Origin: an uncultured Clostridia bacterium
GTDB lineage: Bacteria > Bacillota > Clostridia > Christensenellales > CAG-917
NCBI GenBank assembly: GCA_944363035.1
Contig: CALVTS010000001.1
Coordinates: 128,691-192,690 of the forward strand
Direction: 5' to 3'
Length of the DNA stretch: 64,000 nucleotides
The notes below the pieces were generated by a model. The model was not told the origin of the DNA. It worked only from the letters and a program-made list of their open reading frames with translations, and did no database searches. How positions within the stretch are numbered: position 1 is the first letter of the stretch; the number at the start of each line of letters is the position of its first letter. Shown here piece by piece: positions 53,292-63,890 of the stretch. The position numbers and the translations under genes are program-made.

Positions 53292-56200
53292 AGCGTATGC
53301 CGATGATGGGAGGCTGCTTGTGCTTGCTCACAGCCGCAGGCGCGTCATAGCTCACCGGCTCGACGTCGGCGGCAGGTATGGGCGCGGGAACGGGAGCGGC
53401 GGGGGCGAGGACGGGCGCGGGAGGCAGAGGCATGATGGAATCGATGGGTTCGACCTCCACGGGCACGGGATCGGGCGCGCGATGCAGTTTGACGAGCACG
53501 CCGATGAGGATGGCGAGCGCGAGGACGACCACAAAGAGCGCGAGCGCAATGGGGATGAGCCACCACAGATCGACCTGTCCTATCGCGGTATCGACGGTGG
53601 AGCCGCCGCCTATCGCGCCGCCGAACACTCCGCCGTGCACGAACACGATGTCGGAGATGTAGGCGGTCTTATAGGTGATGGTGCCGTTTTCCACAGCGTA
53701 TTCCATGATCTGCGCCAGAGTGCCCTGAGGAGTGACGTAGAAGACCATGAGGTCGTCGTCCACGGTGACGCCATCGGGGATCTGAGCGGTGACGGTGACT
53801 TCCTTGCCGATGGAGCTGACCTTGCCGTTCGCGTTTTTGAGCTCGACGCGGATGATGCCTTCTGTGACGAAGCCTTCATCGTCGGTGGCGAGCTTCTGGA
53901 CGTGCTTGTCGATGGTCCTCCAGTAGCTTGTGCCGGACTGTATCGCGGTGTCGGAGAGGGAGTACTTGTTGGTGACGGGCTCGCCGAAGTCCACGGTGAC
54001 GTCGGAGGAGGAACCTGCCCCCTTGAAGTACACCTTGTCGATGGTGACGGTGATGGTGCCGCTTGCTCCCGACCTCACGACGTAGTTGGGGTCGTTGCTG
54101 GAGATGGTGTAGGAATAGACGCCGGGAGAGCTTATGGAGCTGACCGTCCTGCCGCTGCTGTCGCGGTAGGTGACGGTGACGCCCTTGATCCCGGAGTCTT
54201 CCACGGAGTACTCGATCTCGCAGACCTTTGCGCCGTCGGTGACGTCGTGCGTCTTGCTCGCGGGATCGACGGTGACCGAGACGGGCTTGGGATAGACCCT
54301 GAGCGAAGAGAGACGGGAGGTGTCGAGGGTGTAATTGGGCGCATATTCCTCACCGATGGTCAACACGAGGGAATAAGTGCCCGCGTTTACCATATTGGGA
54401 GTGACGACGCCGTTGGAGGAATACGCCACCTGCACGGTGGGCAAGAACCCTTCCACCACCTGTCCCGTGATGGCGTCCACGGCTTTGAGGTCCGTGGTGC
54501 CGTCGATCATATGTTCGTTGCCGTCGTAGTCGAAGGAGGTCTGTCCCGTGACGGTGACGACGACGTTCCTGCGCTCTATCGTGAAGACGCCTGAGATGAC
54601 ATACTCGCCGTCGTACTCATGTTTGAGAGGATCGTCCGCCGAGATGAGTCTCCTGACGATGACGGTGTACTCATACACACCCGCGTTGACGGGCGCCTCG
54701 GTGAGGATGACGCCGTCTGCGGACCTCCACTCCACGGTGTAGCTGTCCATATCGTCCAGACCGCCGAGGAGCTCTTCGATGACGACCGCCTCGCCGTTGC
54801 TGTTCTCGTCGAGCTCATAGGGACGGGAGGTGTCCGCGACTGGCTCGTAACGAGTTTCATCGAGGACGGGGAGCTCTATGGTGAGCACGGGAGCGGCGGT
54901 CACGCCCGCCTCGTCCACGATGGCGACGTCATAGTTGGTGAGGTCGTCGATGACAAGGACGTAGGCGTTGCCCTCCCCGAGGAGGGAGCTTATCTCGTCT
55001 GCGGAGGTGATATCCTCACCCGTGCCGTTGAGCTTGTAGGAGTAGGCGGAAGCAAGTTCGCCGAGGATGGCGTCCACGCTGTCGAAGGAAGCGAGCTCCG
55101 CCTCATCGATGACAAAGGAGGGCACGGGCAGGTCGCCGGAGTAGTAGACCGCCTCGAAGGAGCCGTCCTGCGCATTGCCGGAGACGACGACGTTCAGAGC
55201 CTTCTTTTCCACGGTGACGACGTGGGTGCCTACGGTGGAGATGGTGAAGTTGGGGAACTCGCCCTCCGCCGCGCCTATCGTGACGCCGGTATAGGTGCCC
55301 GCGTCGCCGACGGCGATACCCTGCTCGTCCGTGATGGAGGAGCCGTCGGAAGCGGAGAGATAGACGTTGCCGAACTTACCGTTGACGCGCACGTAGTTGC
55401 CCACGTTGCTCTGATGGAAGACGCCGTCCACGTCCTGTATATACTTTCTGGAAGTATAGTCATAGTCCTCGACGTAATCGTTGCCGATGCCGAATGCGGT
55501 CCTCCAATCCTTGGTGGGGATGTAGGCGTTGCCCTCGCCGTCAAGGCGGACTTCCGTGCCGTTGATGTCGTAGCTCACGTCGAAGCCTATCTGCTCGCCG
55601 TAAGTGACGGAGTTGCCCTCGGTGGAGAGGGAGGCGTTGAGCTGGATGGGCGTGATCTTGCCCGCTCCCCTGACGGTATAACCGGTGCCGGCGTTGAAGC
55701 GGTAGTTATTGTTGCCCTCTTCGAGGACGACGGTGAAGATGATATCCTTGCTGTCGCCGACGTTGGGATCGGAGAAGGCGATGTCGAAGTTGTCTCCCGT
55801 GAGGGTGATGCCGATGTAGTCCACCGAGAGTCTGATGTGGTAGTCATAGATCATCTCGCCGCCCGCCTCGACGTCCTGGACGTCCTGAGGAGACCCGTAG
55901 ACGGGCTTGGAGGTGTTGTTGAATGTCGCCGTATCGTCAAACTGCTTGGTGAACGCCGCAGGGTCGTCGATGATGGCGGTGAAGGAGACGTCTGCGGGAG
56001 ACATTGCACCGTATGCGGGCAGATAGTTGAGCTCCCAGCCATCCTCGCTGTCGAGGATGAGCCCTTCGAGCGCATCGCCGGAGAGTTTCTCCTCGGTGAG
56101 GTAATACGTCCTTCTGTCGTAGACCATGGATGCGACGATCTTATCCTGCGCGGCGAGACCGGGCGTCCCGCTGTACAGATAGAACACATCGGACTCGCGG

Positions 56201-59200
56201 AGGTCGAGCTTGTAGTTGACGGCGGCGCCGAGGTCGTTGACGAGTTCAACGCCGAACACTCTGCCCGTCTGCGCCTCGCCGGGGGCGGCGACGTCTGCGG
56301 AATCGTAACCCGCCGCGGCTATATCCACTGAATAGTTGCTCTCGGTCGCGTCGCCTTCGATGAATCCCGCGAGCGTATAATCCACATACGCCGCCCCGAC
56401 GCCCGCATAACGGTTGCCGTCATAGGTCTTGTCGGGGAGGACAAACTCCACGGTGAGGGTGGCGGGAGTGATGTTGCCTTCGAGGGAGCCTGAGCTCACC
56501 TTGGTTTCCACCTTATAGCTTCTTGCGATATCCTTGGCGTTTTGGACGTTCTCCTGGGCTTTGATGCCGAGATTTGAGATGGTGACCGTCTTCTCGGAGC
56601 CGACGTTGACGGTGTCGAACGCGGCGGAATAGGTCCACTCTATCGCGTTCGCGTCCGTGCCGACGAAGCTGTTGCCCGCGACGTTCTTCGGGAAGGTGAG
56701 GTCAGCTCTGGTGGTGTTGTCGTACACTTTATCGACGACTTTGATGAGCGAGATGTTGATATAGACGGGCTTGGGATCGAGCACCGCCGCCTTTTCCATC
56801 CTGAGAGTGACGGTGTCGTCCTCGACCGAGATGTCGCCGAGGTCGTAGTTGACGTAATCGAATTCGCCGCCCTCAATGAGCCTGAACGTGGCGGTCACGT
56901 CGTGATAGTACTTGCCGCCCTCGGAGTGATCCTGCACATAGGGGAACGCCGCCCAACCATTGTCCTTATTGGCGTAGGTATAGGTGGGTTTGGACCCCTC
57001 GTCGTTCTGCACCACGAGGGTCTCCCCCTCGACAAGCCCGCCGAACAGCGGATCGCGCGTGGGAGTGGGCCCTTCCGCGCCGCTGTACACCGCCTCCTTG
57101 AAAGTGAGGTCGAAGACGAGCGACTTTTTGGTGATGAAGAATTTGCCTCCCTCGTTCAACTTGGCGTTGAGGGCGCCGGGTTCCGAAGTGCTGAGCCCCG
57201 TGCCGAGCGTATAATTGCCATTTTCGTTGATGGCGATCTCGCTGACTTCGAGGTCATATCCCGCCTCCGTCACGTCCTCGCCCTCCACGCTCGCGACGAA
57301 GGTGAGCCCGACGGCGTCCGCGTCAAACCCCTCGACCTCGAGGGCGAGAGAGTCGGCGAACTTGAATTTCACCTCGAACGCGCGCGTACCGTCATACACC
57401 TTTTTGCGATCCGCTTCCTTGAAGGTGAAGAGGATGTCGTCAAGGGTGACGGGGCGTTTGGTGATGGTGCCGTTGACGACCGCGTCGACGCTCACCGTGA
57501 GGGTGACCGTGCCGTCCTCGGCGACATCGACCGTCATGCCCCGCGCGGTAGAGAAGTAATCCTCCGCTTTGCCGCCCGCGGGCACATAGCCCTTGTTTTG
57601 CAACACGAAAGTGACCGCGCCCTCACCCGCGTCCTTGGATGCATAGTGCCCATCAACGAGAGTCCAACCTCCCGCGATCCCGTTGAGCGCGCCTGTGATG
57701 GTGACTGCTGACGTTATCTTATCCGTGCCGTCGTAGACCTTCTCGGGAATTTGGAATCCCCCGGCGTTTATGGCGATGATGACGGGCGTGATCTTGTACT
57801 CCTCACCCGTGACGATGCAGAGCACGCCGTCCTGCGTCACCCCGCCTCTGAGGGTGTAATTGCCCACGTCCTCGCCGCTTATCGCGACGTTGAGGAGGCG
57901 TATCGCGTAAAGGTACGACGCTGCGCTCGGGATGAATGCCGAGACGGTTTTGTCGTCATACCAGTAATCCGCTCTTTCAAAGCCTATCCTGACGTCGTCA
58001 TTGTTGACAACGGGATCGTTGTTGCCCGAGAGGAAATCTATCGTCGCGCTCTCCGCCGTAGAAGAGCCGTCATACTCCTTGTCCCCCGCCGTGACGAGGA
58101 CGGAGGAGTTGAGGTAGATGGGTCTCTGCTTAATGGTGAACTCGGGGCTCTCGAAGCCCTCCGCCACGACGAGTTTAAGGTTGGTGTCCGCAAATCTGGC
58201 GTTCTCCCAGGAGAAGGTGTATACGCCCGCGTCGTCGTAGCGACCTGCGGCGGCGCCGTCCATACCGAGACGCACCGCGCCCGTGACTGCGGGCACGTGC
58301 CCCAGCGCGGTTTGATATCTCGAAATATAATCCCCCGTGGGCGCATTCCCGAACGTATACGTGAACGCGAACGTGGGATCGGTCTCGCCGTACACCTTTT
58401 CGGTCTCGTTGAGAGTCGCGGCAGAGATCTCGACCTCCGCCTGAGTCACAGTGAGCACGTCGGGGACCTTGCTCCCGTCGTTGGCGTAGTACTCAAAGCT
58501 GTAATCCGATGCGTTAAACTCAGACGTACCGTCAAATCCGTCGCATTTCAGATAGATGGGATACGTCCCTACGTTGTTCCTGAACACATCTTTCTCGGCA
58601 GCTGAGAAACGGTCTATCGTGACGCTGAGGATGGGCGTATTTTCCCAAGGCGTGGGCTCTTTGTCGCGCACGCCGTCATTGACCGCGTAATATTCGTAAG
58701 TGTAAGAATGACCGTCAAACGTGAGCAGATTGCGGTCCCACCACACGCCGTAAGTGGTGGTGAAAGTCACGTTTTCGTTGAAGGTGATGACGAACACGCC
58801 CGTGGCGATACGGATGGTGACCGAAATTTTGACATCGCCGCGCGACACCACGATGTTGACGTTGGTCACGTCGTCTGTGTTGTGGGAGGACAAGAGCGTC
58901 GAAGCGTCCTCGAGGACGTAATATTCCTGAGTACCCGTCTCATGGTCCTCATGTCCCGTTTGGTCGAGGACGAGGTACCCCGAGATGCCGAACCTGGTGA
59001 CATCCGCGCCCGAGATGGGGATCTTGATCTCTGCGATCTCCGCCTTGTTTTCCACGCTGTATGCCTGGATATTGCCCGAGGGACTGACCGTGACGGTGAC
59101 GGGCTCGACCTTGACCGTACCGCTCTGTTCCTCATCGAACGCCTGCGAGAAGTTGCCGCTCGCGATGATGTCGCCGAGCCCCGTGATCTTGTACTCTCCG

Positions 59201-62200
59201 ACGTTCACGAGATTGAAATCGTTTTGGGTGGCGGCGGTGGTGACGAAGGACGCGGGCAGAGTGACCGTGTATCCCTCTCCCTCCGCTGTGACGGTTATAT
59301 CCGCCTCAAACAGCGCCTGTATCTCCTCCGCGCCGCCGAACATCCTGAGGGTGTCCCAATCGAAATAGGACGCGGGGATGGTGAATGTATACACCGAGGG
59401 GAGCGGGTTGCCGTACGTCACGGCGGAGTCGGGGGACTCAACGACGATGTCGAGTTGTCTCGCTCCGATGACGATGCTGTTCGCGCCCGTCTTCCACACC
59501 ACCGAGATGGTGTAGTTCTTCGTCACGGCGTTGGGGGTGGGAGTATAACTTCCCGCTTCGAGATAGCCGTCCTGCCCCGTGATGGCAAAGGAGAGGCTCC
59601 CGCCGAGCGCCGTGATATCCGTGATGCCCTTGTCAACGCCGAGCAGTCCCGCCGGGTCGAGGGTGTAGGCGATCTTGTTGCCGAAATATTTTTCGTTTCC
59701 GCTGTACGTGACGAGGTCGCCGTAGGTATATCCCGTCCCCGTCACCTCGAAAGTGGCTGTGAGCTTAGCCTTGGAGACCGTGAAAGTAAAACTCGTGGTC
59801 TCGCTTGCGAGCACATAGAACTCCGACGGCTTGCGCGTCAGCGCAAGGGTGTAACTGTCCGCGTTCGTGACATTGCCCTGATACCCATCGGGGTAGACGA
59901 CCTGATAGGGTATCTTCTCCGATGAAACGTTCGTCATCACGGTGTTGTCCGTAAAGCTCGCGTTGACGCCCGCTTTCAGTTCCGCGCCGTTGTAAGTCGC
60001 GCCGCCCGAGAAAGTGGCGTTGACCACCCTGCGGTAGGAGAAGACCAAAGTCGCGGCGCCGTCCTTTATCGGGAGAGCTCCGATGGTGCTCCTGTCCACG
60101 GCGAGGACGAGGGTGCCGTCCTCCACTCTTGCGTACTCGTATCCCTCATACACGTATTCCTGCTTCAACGTCGCGTCGATATCCTCATCCCCGTGGGTGT
60201 AGACGGGGGTATTCGTGATGACGGAGCCGTCGTCGGACATCTTATATAATTTATAAGGTACGTACGCGCCCGCATGAGCGTTCAGGAGCACGGGCTTGAA
60301 GTTGATCTCCTGTCCGCGTTTGAAAGTTTCCTGATCCTCATATTGGAGCTCGAAGGGCTGAGTGTTGTTGAATTCCGAGAGATATCCGTCCGCTATCGTG
60401 ACTCTGACGGTGTAATTCGTGGGATCCACCAACGCGCCGTACACGCCGAGCTCGCTGACGTTGCCCGCTCTGTCCGTCGAGAAGACGTACATCACGTGAT
60501 AACCGACCTCGCTGCCTGCGGTGAAGGAGATATTGTGCACGTTGGAGGAGGCATATTCTTCAAATCCGCTCCCCTCTTCTGCAAAAGTCCTGCCCTCGTA
60601 TATCTCCCTTATCCCTGCGAGCCCATCTTGGAACTTCTCTACAGTGGGGTAATATGTCACAGCGCTCACATACGTGTATACATACTCGTTCTGCGTGGCG
60701 GTGAAAGTCCCCGTGAGCGCGGCGGAGTCCGTATACCACCTTCTCTCCTCCCCCTGCGGCACGGTGTCCGTGGTGTTGAGGAGGATGTGATCCGTCTCCT
60801 CCGTGCTCCCGCTCTCGGAGATGTCGGGGCGCAAAGGAGCGATCCTGTCTATCCAAAGCCTGATCTCGCCGTTCGTCCAGCCCTCGGGCGTCCCGAACAC
60901 GCATTGCGTGGAGTTGCCTGTAAGATCCGCGTTGCTGTATACGGTGAAGACGCTCGTTCTCTGGGTGTCTCCGCCCTCGACTCCCGTATATCTGGCGAAG
61001 AGCGTGACATTCCCCTCCGAGGAGACGATCCACACTTCCGCTTTTTCAAATGCGCCGCCGACCGTCGAGATCCACCTGTCCTCGCTGTTCGTCCAGCCGG
61101 CGGCGTCCCCGCCGTCTCTCGTCTTGACGGAATCTATCTTGCCGTCGCGTATCACGACGTAATAATCCACTCCGTCCGAGCCCGACACTCTCACTCTGTT
61201 GCCCGAGAAGTTGGGCGCGAAAGTCAGAGCCACGTCGAGGTACGGCGAGACCCATGCCTCCTCCGAGGGCATGATGATCCCGTTGCGATCCTCATCTCCC
61301 TCTGCGAACACCTTCCCGCCCTGCGTGTCGTAGGAGACCTCCGCCGTGACGTCGGGGGCCTCCGCGTCCACCTTGAAGTAGAACGCCTGCCCCGTGCTCT
61401 GCATATATCCGGCATAGTTCATGTTGAAGAACGTGATGCGGTAATATCCCGCCCCGACGTATCCCTTCGCCCCGCTCGCGGTGGGCTGACCGTTGAAGAG
61501 CCCCGTCTCGAATGAGAACCCGCTGTCGGCGCCCGTTCCTCTGATGTTCCCGTTTGTGCCGTAGCCGAAGGGATAAAGAGTTTTGGTGTCCGTCCCGATG
61601 CTCGCGGCGGCGGCGCCGAGCGCCGCGTTTGCGGTGTCAAAACGCTCCAAGGTGTAGTACCACACCTGCGAGACGTTGCCCGTGCCCGCGCCCGTGAAAG
61701 AGGGGTTCAGGAGATTGTTGAAAAGCCAGTCGAGGCCGGTGAAGTCTTTCCCTATCTGCTTCTCGGGAGTGGCGCCGAGCCCGCTCATGTCCGACGCCTT
61801 GTCGTATATGCCCGCCACTTTGACGGTGTATGTCTCCTCTTTTCCGCCGCTGTCCTTGAGCGTCACGCTCACGCCGCTGTCGCCCGTGTTGTCCTTGAAA
61901 TACAACGTCAGCGTCCCCGAGTCTCTCGAGGGATCCGCCTTCCAGGAATACCACCCGTTGTTTGTCCCGCCGTTGTAGCTGAAATATCCCTCAACGTAAT
62001 TTCCGTATGAAACGCCGATAGAAGCCCCGCTCACTCTCCCTCCCGCGACCCCGGAGTAAGGGTTCGCGTTCGCCCTGTTTGCGAAAGTTGACGAGTCTAT
62101 CCTGTCCTTCACGTCCAGCGTCAGCATCTTGGAGTACTTCATGACGCCCACCGTGATGCTGTCCTTCCCCACCGCCGCGTCTGTCATGTTGATGACGTTG

Positions 62201-63168
62201 CCGGTGGCTATGGTCGCGTTGTCCTTCGGCGCGTTGTTCTTGATGGTCTCGTAAAGCTCGCTGTCGGGGTTGAGATAAGTCCCGTTGTCCGTCGCCAGCG
62301 TGGACTGCAACGTGGAGTTGTCCCCGTTCACCGTCGCCTGCGGCGCCGCCGTGTCGGTGATGTTGTTGACCTTTATCGTGAAAGTGAAGACGTTGTTCGT
62401 CGCTCTCACGCCGCCGCCGACTGCCCAACCATATGCACCTTGATGATTGCCTTGTAGTCCGACGTGCACATATTTGTCTGCACTGTTGAGGGTTATCGTT
62501 GCGTTTGCGTCAAGGACCTTGGCGTCGTCTCCGACACCGTCTCCTTGACGATACGTAGACCCTTTGGTGTTCCAGGCAAGACTGGTCCATGCGCTTCCGC
62601 TCGATTCGAACGAATATCCCCACATAATTTGGCCGCCTGTAAGAGCCTTGCGTCTGCACCATATTTCCGCCTGATGCCTTGCGCTTACGGAATAGCTGGA
62701 ATTGGATATGAACGCAGTGATTGCGCTGGGTATACGGAAGTTGAGCCAGGAAAAGACGTCTGCTGTTTTTGTATCCGCTTGAGCGCCGAAACCGTCGTTT
62801 GCGTCCCACGGCCTTCCGCTCCAGTCATAGTTTGATGCACTGCCCGAAGTTGCCGACATGTCTGAGTAGGATTGCAGGTCTGTACTCGCCAAATCAATCG
62901 TGACTGTCACCGAGCCGGCATTCTGCGCATGAAGCGCCGCTTGGATCGCGGCAATTACCTCCGCATCGCTGCTGTATGTCCGCCCGTTGACCTTAAGGTA
63001 AGACACCGCCGGAGAATATTCCGCCTCCGCGACCGGTAAGCCGAACCCGCCGCCCATGACTCCCACAGTCAGCACCAGCGCGAATATCAGCGCAAAGCAC
63101 ATCAGCAGCACTACGGCTTTCATGGTTCCGACCAAAAATCTTCTCTGCCCGTTACGGCTGTTACTCAT
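53290..63168 (-). CDS. Giant MBG/YDG-repeat surface protein
   Basis: A 3,292-residue protein. The start at 63168 (MSNSRNGQRRF) has GAGGTGGG upstream. A signal-like helix (about 18-45) is followed by a ~230-residue unique head, Ig-like and other beta regions, then a long run of MBG-type (VTYGNPLP, KVYGETDP, VTYGEQIG) and YDG-type modules (KEYDGSS, KVYDGTD, KVYDGTR, KVYDNTT, KTYDGNR). Near the C-terminus a membrane helix (WWLIPIALALFVVVLALAILI) leads to a Pro/Ala-rich cytoplasmic tail ending KQPPIIGIR. No LPXTG is seen, so it is held by its C-terminal helix. Probably a cell-surface stalk or adhesin; ligand unknown. Confidence 0.9.
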   Translation of the reverse strand: MSNSRNGQRRFLVGTMKAVVLLMCFALIFALVLTVGVMGGGFGLPVAEAEYSPAVSYLKVNGRTYSSDAEVIAAIQAALHAQNAGSVTVTIDLASTDLQSYSDMSATSGSASNYDWSGRPWDANDGFGAQADTKTADVFSWLNFRIPSAITAFISNSSYSVSARHQAEIWCRRKALTGGQIMWGYSFESSGSAWTSLAWNTKGSTYRQGDGVGDDAKVLDANATITLNSADKYVHVGLQGNHQGAYGWAVGGGVRATNNVFTFTIKVNNITDTAAPQATVNGDNSTLQSTLATDNGTYLNPDSELYETIKNNAPKDNATIATGNVINMTDAAVGKDSITVGVMKYSKMLTLDVKDRIDSSTFANRANANPYSGVAGGRVSGASIGVSYGNYVEGYFSYNGGTNNGWYSWKADPSRDSGTLTLYFKDNTGDSGVSVTLKDSGGKEETYTVKVAGIYDKASDMSGLGATPEKQIGKDFTGLDWLFNNLLNPSFTGAGTGNVSQVWYYTLERFDTANAALGAAAASIGTDTKTLYPFGYGTNGNIRGTGADSGFSFETGLFNGQPTASGAKGYVGAGYYRITFFNMNYAGYMQSTGQAFYFKVDAEAPDVTAEVSYDTQGGKVFAEGDEDRNGIIMPSEEAWVSPYLDVALTFAPNFSGNRVRVSGSDGVDYYVVIRDGKIDSVKTRDGGDAAGWTNSEDRWISTVGGAFEKAEVWIVSSEGNVTLFARYTGVEGGDTQRTSVFTVYSNADLTGNSTQCVFGTPEGWTNGEIRLWIDRIAPLRPDISESGSTEETDHILLNTTDTVPQGEERRWYTDSAALTGTFTATQNEYVYTYVSAVTYYPTVEKFQDGLAGIREIYEGRTFAEEGSGFEEYASSNVHNISFTAGSEVGYHVMYVFSTDRAGNVSELGVYGALVDPTNYTVRVTIADGYLSEFNNTQPFELQYEDQETFKRGQEINFKPVLLNAHAGAYVPYKLYKMSDDGSVITNTPVYTHGDEDIDATLKQEYVYEGYEYARVEDGTLVLAVDRSTIGALPIKDGAATLVFSYRRVVNATFSGGATYNGAELKAGVNASFTDNTVMTNVSSEKIPYQVVYPDGYQGNVTNADSYTLALTRKPSEFYVLASETTSFTFTVSKAKLTATFEVTGTGYTYGDLVTYSGNEKYFGNKIAYTLDPAGLLGVDKGITDITALGGSLSFAITGQDGYLEAGSYTPTPNAVTKNYTISVVWKTGANSIVIGARQLDIVVESPDSAVTYGNPLPSVYTFTIPASYFDWDTLRMFGGAEEIQALFEADITVTAEGEGYTVTLPASFVTTAATQNDFNLVNVGEYKITGLGDIIASGNFSQAFDEEQSGTVKVEPVTVTVSPSGNIQAYSVENKAEIAEIKIPISGADVTRFGISGYLVLDQTGHEDHETGTQEYYVLEDASTLLSSHNTDDVTNVNIVVSRGDVKISVTIRIATGVFVITFNENVTFTTTYGVWWDRNLLTFDGHSYTYEYYAVNDGVRDKEPTPWENTPILSVTIDRFSAAEKDVFRNNVGTYPIYLKCDGFDGTSEFNASDYSFEYYANDGSKVPDVLTVTQAEVEISAATLNETEKVYGETDPTFAFTYTFGNAPTGDYISRYQTALGHVPAVTGAVRLGMDGAAAGRYDDAGVYTFSWENARFADTNLKLVVAEGFESPEFTIKQRPIYLNSSVLVTAGDKEYDGSSTAESATIDFLSGNNDPVVNNDDVRIGFERADYWYDDKTVSAFIPSAASYLYAIRLLNVAISGEDVGNYTLRGGVTQDGVLCIVTGEEYKITPVIIAINAGGFQIPEKVYDGTDKITSAVTITGALNGIAGGWTLVDGHYASKDAGEGAVTFVLQNKGYVPAGGKAEDYFSTARGMTVDVAEDGTVTLTVSVDAVVNGTITKRPVTLDDILFTFKEADRKKVYDGTRAFEVKFKFADSLALEVEGFDADAVGLTFVASVEGEDVTEAGYDLEVSEIAINENGNYTLGTGLSTSEPGALNAKLNEGGKFFITKKSLVFDLTFKEAVYSGAEGPTPTRDPLFGGLVEGETLVVQNDEGSKPTYTYANKDNGWAAFPYVQDHSEGGKYYHDVTATFRLIEGGEFDYVNYDLGDISVEDDTVTLRMEKAAVLDPKPVYINISLIKVVDKVYDNTTRADLTFPKNVAGNSFVGTDANAIEWTYSAAFDTVNVGSEKTVTISNLGIKAQENVQNAKDIARSYKVETKVSSGSLEGNITPATLTVEFVLPDKTYDGNRYAGVGAAYVDYTLAGFIEGDATESNYSVDIAAAGYDSADVAAPGEAQTGRVFGVELVNDLGAAVNYKLDLRESDVFYLYSGTPGLAAQDKIVASMVYDRRTYYLTEEKLSGDALEGLILDSEDGWELNYLPAYGAMSPADVSFTAIIDDPAAFTKQFDDTATFNNTSKPVYGSPQDVQDVEAGGEMIYDYHIRLSVDYIGITLTGDNFDIAFSDPNVGDSKDIIFTVVLEEGNNNYRFNAGTGYTVRGAGKITPIQLNASLSTEGNSVTYGEQIGFDVSYDINGTEVRLDGEGNAYIPTKDWRTAFGIGNDYVEDYDYTSRKYIQDVDGVFHQSNVGNYVRVNGKFGNVYLSASDGSSITDEQGIAVGDAGTYTGVTIGAAEGEFPNFTISTVGTHVVTVEKKALNVVVSGNAQDGSFEAVYYSGDLPVPSFVIDEAELASFDSVDAILGELASAYSYKLNGTGEDITSADEISSLLGEGNAYVLVIDDLTNYDVAIVDEAGVTAAPVLTIELPVLDETRYEPVADTSRPYELDENSNGEAVVIEELLGGLDDMDSYTVEWRSADGVILTEAPVNAGVYEYTVIVRRLISADDPLKHEYDGEYVISGVFTIERRNVVVTVTGQTSFDYDGNEHMIDGTTDLKAVDAITGQVVEGFLPTVQVAYSSNGVVTPNMVNAGTYSLVLTIGEEYAPNYTLDTSRLSSLRVYPKPVSVTVDPASKTHDVTDGAKVCEIEYSVEDSGIKGVTVTYRDSSGRTVSSISSPGVYSYTISSNDPNYVVRSGASGTITVTIDKVYFKGAGSSSDVTVDFGEPVTNKYSLSDTAIQSGTSYWRTIDKHVQKLATDDEGFVTEGIIRVELKNANGKVSSIGKEVTVTAQIPDGVTVDDDLMVFYVTPQGTLAQIMEYAVENGTITYKTAYISDIVFVHGGVFGGAIGGGSTVDTAIGQVDLWWLIPIALALFVVVLALAILIGVLVKLHRAPDPVPVEVEPIDSIMPLPPAPVLAPAAPVPAPIPAADVEPVSYDAPAAVSKHKQPPIIGIR

Positions 63169-63231
63169 AATCCCACCTCTCAAAAGCAACTTCCCTTGTC
63201 ACTTCGAAATTTTCTTGAAACTTTCTTCTCC

Positions 63232-63280
63232 CATGCATATGCGCACCCCTGCGCGCACACACATGATATTCATATGCATG
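63232..63280. promoter_or_regulatory. Inverted repeat at the giant-gene transcription start
   Basis: CATGCATATG (63232-63241) and CATATGCATG (63271-63280) are perfect 10-bp inverted arms 29 bases apart, lying just downstream of the predicted -10 box. It could be an operator or a 5'-UTR hairpin. Confidence 0.5.
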
Positions 63281-63283
63281 ATG

Positions 63284-63312
63284 ATTCTATCACCCTTTCC
63301 CCCTCCTTTCAA
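63284..63312 (-). promoter_or_regulatory. Giant-gene promoter
   Basis: TTGAAA (63307-63312), 17 G-rich bases, TAGAAT (63284-63289) on the minus strand, leaving a 5' leader of about 110 bases. Confidence 0.6.
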
Positions 63313-63384
63313 CCCCCCTCAACCAAAGTTACCCCTCCCCTCCCTCCTTTTAATCTTTCGTTTTACCCTCGTCTCGCTGGTGAA

Positions 63385-63765
63385 TGTTGTCCCCCCTCCT
63401 CCCCTTCGGGACTCCTCCCCCACTCGGAATAGAGTTCGCTCCTCCTAAAATGCGGGACTTACTTTTTCATAAAGGCGTAAATCGTGCCTTTATGAAAACA
63501 CCTCTTGAAAAAAGTTTGAGTCTCACACTCACATAATCAAGCGGATACCAGTACTTACCGAACATCGCTCGCGGGGCGAGGAGGGCGACTCGACGCGCAC
63601 CGAGCCCGTGTCTACTTAATTTTTCGTCTAGCTTGCGAGATCGCAGATACGCGCCGCGACTTGCAAGAGCGGGCGCAAACGCCCGCTGTGCAAGTTTGGC
63701 TGAGCGGCGCGTAGTTCCGTCTCCGCATAAGTGTACGTTGGAATCAAACACACTCCCAATAATTT
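63385..63765. repeat. Repeat island 6 (module B only)
   Basis: A forward module B copy with its terminator-like hairpin (about 63465-63500) and 55-nt hairpin (about 63650-63710), then one or two inverted 32-bp units. No gene is present. Confidence 0.8.
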
Positions 63766-63819
63766 CCCTACGCCCTTTCGGCGCCGCCCCGCCTCTTATA
63801 TCGACTCCCCTCTTTCCAA

Positions 63820-63890
63820 TTTGGACACATGGGGACGTGTTTATTTTGTCCATTTTTTGGACATTTTAAACACGTCCCCATGTGTCCAAA
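63820..63890. repeat. REP-like long palindrome
   Basis: A perfect 23-bp inverted repeat (63820-63842 with 63868-63890) containing GGACACATGGGGACGTGT, with an inner TGTCCA/TGGACA stem around six T's. It has the GGGGAC-type sequence of palindromes mobilised by IS200/RAYT-like transposases. The remaining bases to 64000 are pyrimidine-rich and show nothing else. Confidence 0.7.
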
